Origin: Vicia villosa
Lineage: Eukaryota; Streptophyta; Magnoliopsida; Fabales; Fabaceae
Reading direction: 5' to 3'
DNA length: 64,000 bases
Assembly (NCBI RefSeq): GCF_029867415.1
Contig: NC_081181.1
Location: 125,183,042 to 125,247,041, forward strand
The notes beneath the pieces were generated by a model. The model was not told the origin of the DNA and made no database searches. It was given only the letters and a program-made list of their open reading frames with translations. The number at the start of each line of letters is the position of its first letter. The stretch's first letter is position 1. Positions 21,889 to 32,700 of this stretch are shown in pieces. The translations under genes and the position numbers were made by a program.

Positions 21889-23567
21889 TGTTTACCCAGA
21901 AAAATGGTAAACAAGCGCTAGTTTCCTTTTTAAAGGTTACTTTTGCGGAATCAACTAGAATACTCCAGGACTAATTGCTTTATTTTGTTATATTATGTGT
22001 ATCTGGTTTGTATTGAATGTAACAGTGACTTCAAAATAAAAATAAAACACTGAAATTAAAGGCTTTAAAGTAAATCAAAGCAATAAAAAAGGCAGTAAAT
22101 GCACACTGAAAGATGAAGATATAAAGCAAAATGATTGCATAAATCAAACTGGTACGCATACATACATTCCAAGGTTGCACTCTTTACTCATTATTGCACA
22201 GAGATTTGAGTTTACTTGTGTTTATGTAGAAAATGCGGACCCCTAACTATTCCTATGGAACTTGCTTAAATAGTAAAATAAAATAACTACTAATAACGGT
22301 CGACTGATTATCAGTCAACACGTGTCTTTGACATGCAAGATCTTAAACTGTGAGACCTCCACTCGTCTCTTGTAACTGCTGAAAACTGTCTCCTTTTAAC
22401 TTCTAATACCTCTCGACTTCCACTTCAGTTTCTGCAGCAAAATTCTTAAGTCTTCGCATACTTCTGATCGAACGCTGAAGCCTCTGATAATCTTTCTAGT
22501 CGAACAGCTTCGACTACTAAGCGTTACTTAGTCGAACCACTTCGACCCAAATGGCAATGTAATTATTTAATTGAGGCCCAATTACCAATTTAGGGCTTTT
22601 CTACCAAATTGAGGCCCAATTACCAATTTTGAGCCCCAGTTGCCCATTTATTGGTAAGTCGAAATCCTAGGGTAACACTGTGTTAAACTTACCCAATTTT
22701 AATCCAATGTAGGATTTCCAATAGAAAGTTAGAATCCAGGTATGATCCTATAAAGTACGGGTGTACATAGTTTGGGTCAACCCACAAAACCTAGTCAAAC
22801 CCACTCAAGAAAATCCAAAATAGTGGGTTGGGTCGGATAATTGGGTGGATATGAGTTTTAAAACTAAAAATTCTATTAAAAATCGGGTTCTCGGGTAAAA
22901 CTCAAACCCAAAAGACCCATTGACTCGCTAATCAAATATTTATTATTACAATTTTAATAATTTTGATGAATATTAACTTAGCTGCTATAAATTTAGTCTC
23001 TTAACATTTACTATTTTAGTGAACCATGACATTAACTAATTTTGAATGTTTCACCTTTTTGTTATTTTAATGCTAATACAATTTTATGTCTTGCAAGTTT
23101 ATTTTGTTACTAGTATTTTATAATCATTTTTATTAGTTGATATCATCATTTATTATTACTATTATTACTATTATATAATAGTAAAAATAGATTATCTATT
23201 TTTTTTAAGATACAAATTTTGAGTAACTTTTATGAAAAATATATGATGACTCATCATTTAGTCCTTTAATGTTAATAAGCAAAAAAAAAAAACTTATTTG
23301 GGGAACCCACTACCCAACCCAACCCGAAAATTAGTGGATTTGTCCAAATCGGCTCATTAATGTAATGGGTGGTTAATTTACATCACCAAAACCAGAGTGT
23401 CCAATATGGATTGTATATTGCATTTGGCCAAACCCAATTCAAACCGGCCCATATACACCCCTGCTATAAAGGAACCACTAATTTAAATTTAGGAGCAAAG
23501 TGTGTTGAGTGCAAATTAAGTTGCAGAAAACTATTACCACACATAGTAGTCATACAATTGACAAACA
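21889..23567 (-). repeat. 5' LTR of the Tat element, split by a hAT-type MITE
   Basis: The inner edge begins TGTTTACCCAGAAAAATGGTAAACA, a terminal hairpin. Removing the MITE at 22756-23463 leaves an LTR of roughly 970 bp. The sequence shares the many GTCGA/TCGAC words of the element's coding part. The outer edge is uncertain. Confidence 0.5.
22756..23463. mobile_element. Non-autonomous hAT-type element (708 bp)
   Basis: An 8-bp duplication CTATAAAG flanks it at 22748-22755 and 23464-23471. The ends are imperfect inverted repeats: left TACGGGTGTACATAG..., right complement CAGGGGTGTATATGGGC. An 8-bp duplication with (C)AGGGGTGTA ends fits the hAT superfamily. The interior is AT-rich and has no coding capacity. 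Confidence 0.85.
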
Positions 23568-23639
23568 ATCTACAATACAATTGACACAATAATATACAAA
23601 TTAGTCATCTTTTTTACAAATATGGATTGTTACCTATGT

Positions 23640-23760
23640 AAAAGGTTTACCAATGATTTGAACAATCAACTTTAGAAAACAAAACATTTCACTCCAATGT
23701 TATTCCCTATGAAGAGGCACGCAACAAATATTCACCAAAACTTCAAATGAATTCAGGAGT
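23640..23760 (-). other. Probable 3' untranslated region of the phospholipase D gene
   Basis: This AT-rich stretch follows the stop codon on the minus strand and lies before the LTR. No single clear poly(A) signal stands out. Confidence 0.4.
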
Positions 23761-26700
23761 TTATGTTGTTAGGATATCTGGAATTGTGGCGGAATGAGCC
23801 CCCAATATCTTACCACCGGCATCAGGGAAACTGTCACAGTCAGGTAATGAGCTGACCAGCCCATCAGAATCAATTTTTACGGGATACTTAAGAAGATGTC
23901 CCTGTATAAGTGACAATTCGTCAGAAGAGTAAATTCTCCAATTATTGTTTGCAATTTCATTCACTTTCCGTACACACTCCAATCTCTCCGGCTCTTTAAA
24001 AGTTTCATCTAACATTCCAAGATGTTCTGCCCAAAGTGACATTCTGTAACCATAAATCTGCAACAATAAAAACCATCACAGATATGCATAAGAGATAAGA
24101 AAAGTTGCAATATTACGTAATTTCCAGATAGAAAAGTTGCAAAATTACATAATTTTCAAATAGAAAAGTTGCTGATAGAACTTAAAATAATAAAGCTAAT
24201 TGATAAATACGAACCTGTCCGTGTGGATGTCTTTTCCTCGCAGACCATGTGTAATGAGGTTGATATGAACCCATAGCTATCTCAGTATCTTTAGTACCAG
24301 CCATAGATCTTTGGTTTATGTTAGCAGATCCCACTATAACATATTCATCATCCACGATCATCCCCTTGGCATGCACATAAATCATATTTCGGCGATATTT
24401 ATATGCTCCGGAGATCTGACCAAGAAAATCACAACCTATCGGTGATCAATGTCTACCATTTAAGATAAGTAATTCAAAAGTCAGGTAGAATTTGGATATT
24501 ATAAGAATCATGTAAACGGTAATATATAATCACAAGAAAAAGAAAAAATTGTTTTGTCGGATTAATTGTAAAACACCATCTACCATCTGAATAGCATAAA
24601 GGAAAATCTATCCTCATACTCAACTATTAAAATGTGTTAAAAATATATTATCAAGTTATATGTGCTTTCCTTTTCTATAATCTTAACAAATATTTGGCCC
24701 AACACAAATTTCAGCATTTTTTACAATTTGATCATTGTTGGAAATTCCGTCATAGCTGTCTGCCTCCAGCCGTCTAATTGCGGCATTTGGGCCTTCATTG
24801 CAGTCCCCAACTCCTTCACTGTGTTGGGTGAAAATGGGTGAATTTAGTCCCGAATTGCCTAGAGATAGGACCTATATAGTGTGTGAAAAATTTGGGCAAC
24901 CCTCACCTTACAAGCCGGTTTTGTAAGGTTGAATTAGACCAAACATAAACCCAAAAATGATATCAGAGCCTATGCTAGATTTGTGGTTAGGCTTACTGCG
25001 CTGTTCACACTTCAGGCTAATGGCCCGTTCCTAGTAGTCCAACACTGCGGCATTTGGGTTGCCTTCATTGCATCCTCGAACACCTTCATTATGTTGGGTG
25101 TAAAAGGGCGAATTTAGCCCCACAATACTAAGTGATATAGCATGTGCAGTGATTATACAGCTTGAGCAGCCCTCACCTTACAAACCAGTTTTGTAAATTT
25201 GAGCAAGCAAATTAAAAGACATGTATCTATTTATATGTGTCAAGTTCTACATTTCATATACACGGTGAAAGAAAAAGCCAACAGATTTCATGTTAGGGCA
25301 TATCTAAGTTAAGAACTGAAGAGGGAGATTATAGGGTGGTTGATGACCGAACTGTGAAAATTCAATATTTGTTTGTTATTTTCCAAAGCCAAAGAAACAT
25401 GTAAAGAGATAAACCTAAAAGATTTTAGTTAAGTTTGTTTGATCTCAAAATGGTTAATACTTTATACCAAAACTACATGAAATTCAATACCAAAGTGAAA
25501 AACACCATCAATAAATGGCCATATATATTGGAAGAAGTAACCAATTTTTATCAACAGTAGATAGTACAGAGCTTTGAGCAAAGGAAAATCAGCCTTTTAA
25601 ATACATAATCGCATTGGTGATAATAATGGCAAGAGATACCTACAACCATTGTTGTCTATATGAAGAAGAATTCCTTATCTATAGTAGATAATTGGGAGAT
25701 GAGTAGTTTTAGTAGCTTCCCTTCTCATATGTTGCCACCGTGGCATAACTAACCAAAAATAAGTTATGACTGAGTGTAGGATAAGGCAACTTTGGTGTAG
25801 GACTAGACTAGCTATATAACTACCAATATTCAGTTGTAACTGAATCAATTCAGTCATTGTAACACATGGGCTCAACTTGTTGACGACGCCATATGAGAAA
25901 AAAATTCTCATCTGATTCCTCAATTTTATCTCATTTAACTCAAAATATCAGAGAAATTAGATGAGAATTTCTTTTCTCATATGGCGTCAACAAGTTGAGC
26001 CTATGACCAACGGTCACAACCTTCAATTGATTCCTTTTCTTCTGACATTCCAACTCAGTGCCTTTCAATTTCTGATCAAAATGTAGGAACTGAAAATCCT
26101 GTGTATTGTCCTTGGATCACACAAGATCAGTAGTTGCTCTCATGGCTTCAGTCCTCACAACCATGACCAGAGTCGTTGGCTGCCTTCGTGCTCATCAGCT
26201 TTGAGATTGCATCCATGCATATTTCAAAAAGTTCATTTGTGTTCGTCGGCAACCCTCTAAATTGCGAGCAACGACTCTATATCACATTGTACTGGTGAAG
26301 AGTATCTCCTTTGAATCAAGGCGTTGATTGACTCTCTTGCTTCCTAGGTGATCCTCTTCCTCCTTCACAACATATTGATGTGATTCTTTAAGGTCTACCA
26401 CATGACTTTAGTCAATAGTTTTTGTTGTTGAATGTAAATTTGAATCGATTCAACTTGAGGAAGTTGAAGCTCTCCTTGCGCGTGAAATGCATCTTAAAAA
26501 GTTCAAGAAATTCACTGTTTCTAAAACAACTTCAATCAATCTATAACACAAACAAAGAGTCTTGTTGATTCCCCCCAGCAATTCCCTCTGCTCCTCAGGG
26601 TGAGCATTAGGCGATGCAAGCACTAGATAACAATGCCTTAGTGCTCAATTTCTCGGGCCATGGTGGAATTGGCCATGGTCATGGCGAACATGGCCGTGGC

Positions 26701-29700
26701 AGGTTCAACAATATCCAATGTCAAGTTCACTTCAAATTTGGCAATAATGCTACTATATGCAACCACCGCTATGGTGGAGTTGGTCGTGGTTGTGGCGAAC
26801 ACGGCCGTGGCAGGTTCAACAATATCCAATGTCAAGTTTGTTTCAAATTTGGTCATACTGTTACTATGTGCAACCACGCTTCAATCAACATTATCAAGCA
26901 CCTCTTCCTGATGATTTTCAAAATTACACAAGCCTTGAAGCACCTTATGCAAGCTTAAATGCACCTAAAGGTTTATACTATGGCTTTCCAAACACATGGA
27001 TTCGTCCCCAACTTCCACCCCACTCTACTATGCCTCAAAATTTCCCGACACCTAATGCCATGATCACAACACTTCCCCCGTCCCAATCCATCCCGATTCT
27101 ATGACTCCGGTGCTTCCTATCACGTGACGAATAGTTTACGAAACATTCACCAACAAATGCCCTTGGAAGGACAAGAGCGGATCTTCATAGGCAATGGCCA
27201 AGGTTTTTCATTTCTATCTTCCAGTTCCCCTCATTTCACCTCTCCTTGTAATCTTAATGTTCCTAATCTTAATGTTCCTTAAGTTATGCACAACTTACTT
27301 CATGTTCCTTCCGTTACCAAAAATTTTATCTGTGTGTATAAATTTGCTAAAGATAACTTTGTATATTTTGATTTTATCCTAATCATTTTGTTAAATCTCA
27401 TGCCATTGATTCTATCTTGCTAGAAGGTTCAATAGGACCAGATGAACTCAATGAATTCTCAAGTCTTCAAATGCATTCTTCAAGCCTAGCCTCTTGGCTA
27501 GCTTCACATAACACTTATAATACTTTTGTTTGTAATTCATCTAGTACTCGTGTTGACATTATGTCATGAAGCTCTTATTTTCTTTGTCATTTAAGGTTAG
27601 GTCATCCTAATGAAAACACTTTATATCTTATTCTTCATTAATGTAACATTCCAATTTCAAGAAATAAAAATAATTTTATGTTTTGTTCGGCTTGTTGTGT
27701 GGGAAAAGCACACAAACTTCACTCTCCACCTTCATACACTCACTACAACACACCATTAGAACAAATATAGGGCCTTGCCCCATTCAAATCATCTAATGCT
27801 TTTTTAGTTTTTAAACAGTTAATAAATATGGTTGAGCTTCAATTCGGCCTCCCCATTAAGTCCTTACAAACTGATTGGGCTGGTGAATTTAGACCCTTTA
27901 CCAAGTTTCTTAGAGACATTGACATTATACACAAACTAATTTGTCTCCATATTTAACATCAAAATGGTGTAATAGAGAGAAAACGTAGACACATTGTGGA
28001 TATTGGCCTTATCCTACTTAGCCATGCGCCTCTTCCCTTAAAATACTGAACCATGCTTTGACACTTTTGTTTTCTCATAAACACACTACCCACCACTTCC
28101 CTCCATCAAGCCACACCCTAGTTTACTCATTTTGGCCAACCTCTGGACTACAAACTCTTAAAAGCATTTGGTTGTGCTTGCTTTCCCTTCCTCGGGTCCT
28201 ATAAACTCTCATAAGTTTGACTTTAGATCCCATGAATGTTTGTCCTTAGGCTATTCCACCTTCATAAAGACTATAAGTGTCTATTTCCTAATGGCAATTG
28301 TATATCTCCAAAGATGTCTTGTTTAATGAATCACTCTTTCCATGTCTTCATTTATTTGAGCCTAGGTTGTCGATAGCGCTAGATCCCATGAATGTTTGTC
28401 CTTAGGCTATTCCACCTTCATAAAAACTATAAGTGTCTATTTCCTAATGGCAATTGTATATTTCCAAAGATGTCTTGTTTAATGAATCACTCTTTCCATG
28501 TCTTCATTTATTTGAGCCTAGGTTGTCGATAGCGCGGTATAACGTAGCAGTTCAGGACCTCAGCATTACGCTTTTGGCCTGCTAACCGCTATTCGCAATA
28601 GCGGAAATAACGGCCACTATTTAGGAAGTCATGGCGGCGTAATAGCGGTTTTGTAACGCTTTCAAGACTGCTATTGTGAAGATGAGGGCAATATTGTAAT
28701 TTTAATTTTTTTAAGGGAAAATTGGTATTTTTTCCTTTTATTATAAAATAAGATATTGATGCTTTAGGTCATTATCATTTCTCTCTTCACTCAAATTCAG
28801 AAAATGGTGGAACTTGTTACCGTTCTCTCTCATTGCGAATTTGCTTCGTCCACTTCTTCTCAACCTAAAAATCAGCAACGACTAAAACTCAGCTTCACTC
28901 AAATTCAGCAAACGGTAGAATCTAAGTTTTTGTTCTCTCTCTCTTCACAAATTTGCTTCTTCCACTTTCTTAACCTAAAAATTAGCAAGCGGTTAACACA
29001 GTAAGAGTTACTAAACATAACTCAAAACATGCTACATTCGTGTCTAACAGAGATGAGGAGTTAGAGGTGGAAGAAGAAGAGTTTGAAGTTGAATCAAATG
29101 ATGAGTAAGATGATATTAATGTGGTGGAACTTAGAAGTGAAAATGAGGCTGATGTGACTTAGTCATTTTGTTTACGTTTAGAATTTGGTTTAGTCATTTT
29201 GAGCACATTTATAATTTGATTTTGATGAGAACTTATATTGTGGTGTTGTTGGAATTTATGTATTTTGTTGCAACTTGTATTTTTAAAACATTAGGTATGT
29301 TATTGAAACTTATTTTAAGTATTCATGTATTCATGTCAAGTATTTACCTTGGTTTTTAAAGCTCACAATAGCGGTCATCCCGCTATCCGTTATGCCACTA
29401 TAGCATTTAAGGGGTCCAGTGCTACGAGCCACTATCTGAGATTAACAACCTAGATTTGAACATAAGTCTCCTAAGTTTCCTAAGTCATCTAGTTCTCCTC
29501 TCCATTGTCATCTCAATCACCTACTTCTAATGCCATCCCCTCCTTACATCTGTGTACTCTTGAAGCACTTGTTCTCAATCCCTATCCATTACCTATACCT
29601 AAACCAACCCCTCTCCCTACTACATCAACCATAATCACATCCGAGTCTTCTCCAACATCCAAATTTAGCTCATCTTCACCCTCAGCATCCCCATTGAATT

Positions 29701-32700
29701 CCACTCCTATATATTTACCTCAACCTAACAATACCCATCCTATGCAAACCGGAATCAAGCGAGACATCTCTACCCATAAAATTTATCCCTCTATCTTCCG
29801 TACCAATTATGAACCTAATGGTTGTCTTCTATGAAAGGTGAATATAATGCCATCATAAAAAACCAAACATGAACCCTTGTTTCCCTACCCCTACCCTCAC
29901 TATCAGAAAAGCTATTGGGTGCAAATGGTAATTTCGCATAAAGAAAAACATTGATGGTTCCATAAATAAATACAAGGCTAGGTAATTTGGCAAAGGGTTT
30001 CACCATTTTTTTTTCTTGATTTTCATGGAACCTTTTCACTTGTCATACAGCCTCACACGATAAGACTCATCCTCACTTTGACTCTCTCATTCACAAGTGG
30101 CCTATCAAGCAACTTAATGTAAAGAATGTTTTTTTCAATAGCTTCCTTGAGGAAGATGTCTATATGAAGCAGCCAGTTGGCTTCATTTCATCTGATCGTG
30201 CAATGGTCTGCAAACTTTACAAGGACCTATATGGTTTAAACAATAGTAAATGTGATCCCTCAACTTTTACCTTCAACTCTTAATCATCCACTTCTTATCT
30301 CTTGGTCTGGTCTATGTGGATGACATTATCCTTCCTAGCAGCAACTCACCTGGTCTTTTGACTACCATCCCTAATAATAAACTTCACCAACAGTTTGCTC
30401 TGAAGCAACTTGGTGATTTAGACTACTTCCTTGGTATTGAAATAAGGAAACAGTCCTTTGGGTCTCTTCTATTGACTCAAACCAAGTATAGTCGGGGTTT
30501 ATTGCATAGGATACTAATGCAAGATGCTAACTCAACATCTACTCCCGTGAATGCCACTGCCAAACTTTCAAAAGTTGGCTCTGCACCTTTTGATGACCTT
30601 ACTCTGCTTAGGTCAGCAATGAGGGCTTTTCAATATGCTACTGTCACAAGACCTGAACTGAGTTACTTTACTCTATGAATTAGGTGTGTCAGTGAATGGC
30701 AAAATTCCCATTGGTAAGCAGTAAAAAGGATTCTACACCCTACATCCTCTCAACAACCTTACTCCTTTCATGGCTTTTGTTCTTTGTTCGAGAGAAGGTT
30801 CTAGCCAAACAATTGTTAGTTCTGTACATTCCTGGTGCTAACCAAAAGGCAAATATTTTGACCAAGCCTATCTCCAATGACAAGTGACAAGTTTGTTACC
30901 TTCAAGACTAAACTCAAGGCGGCTTTGTTGTCTCAGAATTCCCGTCTTGATCTTCAGAGGAGGGGGGATAAGTAGTTTTAGTAGAAGCTTACTTTCCCAT
31001 TTGTTGCCACGTGGGCATAACTAACCAAAAGTTAGTTATGACTGAGTGTGGGTTAATGCAACTTTGATGTAGGATTAGGATGGCTGTATAACTACCTATA
31101 TTCAGTTGTAACTGAATCAATTCAATCATTGCAACATTTTTTTAGAAAGGAATGAATCACTTTCCTCTCAATTTTATCTCATCTGACAATATGTTAAAGA
31201 ACTATAATTTAGAGATGCTTAGAAGAAAAGAATCTGATATGCTGAAGCCATAAACAAAATGGACTATTTATATGGAAAATTTACCGGTGCACCATTTGTG
31301 CCCGAGCTTTCTTCATTGAAGTCTTCTCGATTACCAAGGCAATAGAAATTGAGGTAATCTTGTGGGTGCACGTCATTAAGTTGCATTGCTTTCAATTCTT
31401 TAGCAACAACAGTATACATCATTTGCATTGTCTGACCCTGTATACAGAGAACATAGAACTGAGCATAAACACTTTGTTTTTTTGTTGATTTTTATTTTAT
31501 TTTTTCACTCATAAATCCGAAAAGTCCTCAAATGTCGGGTAGATTTCGCACAGTTGAATACAGGTTTGGAAACCATTCGTGAGAACAATAATTAGATTTT
31601 AATAAGATACCACCACACCGATAACAAACCAGAATTCTAAGATAAGTTTTGACATTAGATAATCACATACCTGCCAGAAAAGAATTTCTTGCACAGCTCC
31701 AGATTTAGGATCACCTTCTGGCCACATTGGTAAAACAATATAAATAGCAAACCTCTCATTAGCTCTGATTTTACTAGCTATTTTCAGTGCCAATTCCATT
31801 GGGATAAGATTATCAGCCCCTGACCACAAAAGAAAACAATGAGTTTGACATTGACTAAAATTAATGTAGGTTATAAAATTAATGTACACTCAATATTTCC
31901 CCCTAACATTAAAACATTAAGCAATTTTTTTTGTCCATAACAGAGGAAACCACCTCACTTATATATACAGTTATCCTGTTTTTCATAAACATAACATTTA
32001 ATCTAACCTGCATCTTTGTAAGATGGCCATGCATATGAAGATCCGATGAAGTATTGGTTTTCAATATAAATGAAATGTTGAGCAGATCTGATAGCTTGGA
32101 TGTACCCTGTTTGAATGCTTTTGTCTATAACCAAATTTTTAGCACAAATGAGATTCTGCATACAAAAAATGTAAATATGATTAAGATCAATTCATACATA
32201 AAATCTCAAACTCAATAAACATCTTCTTTGCATAGCTCGTCCAAGTTAACAATATCTGTACAGATATAAAAGGATGGACAGTGAAGTAAAATGCCAGTTA
32301 ATAGACCTGGGATAGAGCAACATCAACACGTTTGGGAAATCCTTTCAAGGATCCTGAGTCAATGGAGCGGAAGATCTGTAAAATTGCGTGTAGCCCAATA
32401 AGAGTTGGAAAACAAAGATGAAATGAATCATCTCCAAAATCAAGAAAGAATAGCATGCAAGTAATATTTACTCAAAACCAAATTTGCTTTTTGCCCACCT
32501 GGACATGCCAGTTTTCAGGATTATCTTCTTTAGAAACACATACTAAAGGATCATCCCCTGGAACAGTTGTATAATCATCCTTTGAGGTACGATGAGAAGG
32601 ACTTAATATCCATGAGATGCGTTCTACTCTTATTAAAGCATCGTCATTCCACTGAGAAGCTTTTTTAAAAAGAAATGCAAACTCTTTCCACTTAGTTGCT

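Larger units (their letters stand above)
11745..23567 (-). mobile_element. Tat-lineage Ty3/gypsy retrotransposon carrying an antisense PMD gene; right end approximate
   Basis: In minus-strand order there is an LTR (about 23567-21889), a primer site (21868-21885), gag (21821-19695), and pro-RT-RNase H-extra RNase H-integrase remains (19682-14824). A plus-strand PMD gene follows (11817-14572). A second, archaeal-type RNase H after the RT is characteristic of the Tat lineage. The 3' LTR is not visible: the Ogre-like element is inserted at 11744/11745, so the remainder should lie left of the window. The right LTR edge is placed at an ACAAACA end that mirrors the TGTTTACC at 21889 and could be off by tens of bases. 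Confidence 0.75.
26614..30680 (+). pseudogene. Remains of copia Gag-Pol in PLD intron 8
   Basis: Two Gag knuckle units repeat with a 111-bp period. The second has C-x2-C-x4-H-x4-C; the first has lost two of the four ligands. A protease D-S-G-A, a GAG-pre-integrase segment (L-R-L-G-H-P-N), integrase, and RT with V-D-D-I-I and [15 protein letters not shown] follow. Stops, frameshifts and a DNA-element insertion at 28518-29453 destroy it. It is not a host exon. Confidence 0.8.
25700..31187 (+). mobile_element. Decayed Ty1/copia element in PLD intron 8, antisense to the gene
   Basis: Related sequence at about 25700-25864 and 30969-31136 (GTAGTTTTAGTAG ... TGAATCAATTCA.TCATTG.AACA) marks the LTRs. 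A shared TCAATTTTATCTCAT at about 25927 and 31168 suggests that the LTRs extend further. A purine tract (GAGGAGGGGGG) precedes the right LTR and a TATCAGAG primer-site remnant lies near 25954. In between, on the plus strand, are Gag knuckles (26640-26880), a protease D-S-G-A-S-Y-H-V-T (27100-27135), integrase (27590-28070) and RT pieces (30130-30680). All frames are broken. Outer ends are approximate and no target duplication was found. Confidence 0.75.

Noticed and set aside
23369..23584. 71-residue plus-strand frame
   Set aside because: It crosses the right border of the hAT-type MITE and is therefore a chance fusion.
26614..27104. Overlapping Gly/His-rich plus-strand frames as a host Gly-rich protein
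   Set aside because: Knuckle motifs and position show they are copia Gag remains; competing frames are shadows.
28804..29004. 66-residue frame in a DNA element
   Set aside because: It contains an internal duplication and no domain; it is too short to call.
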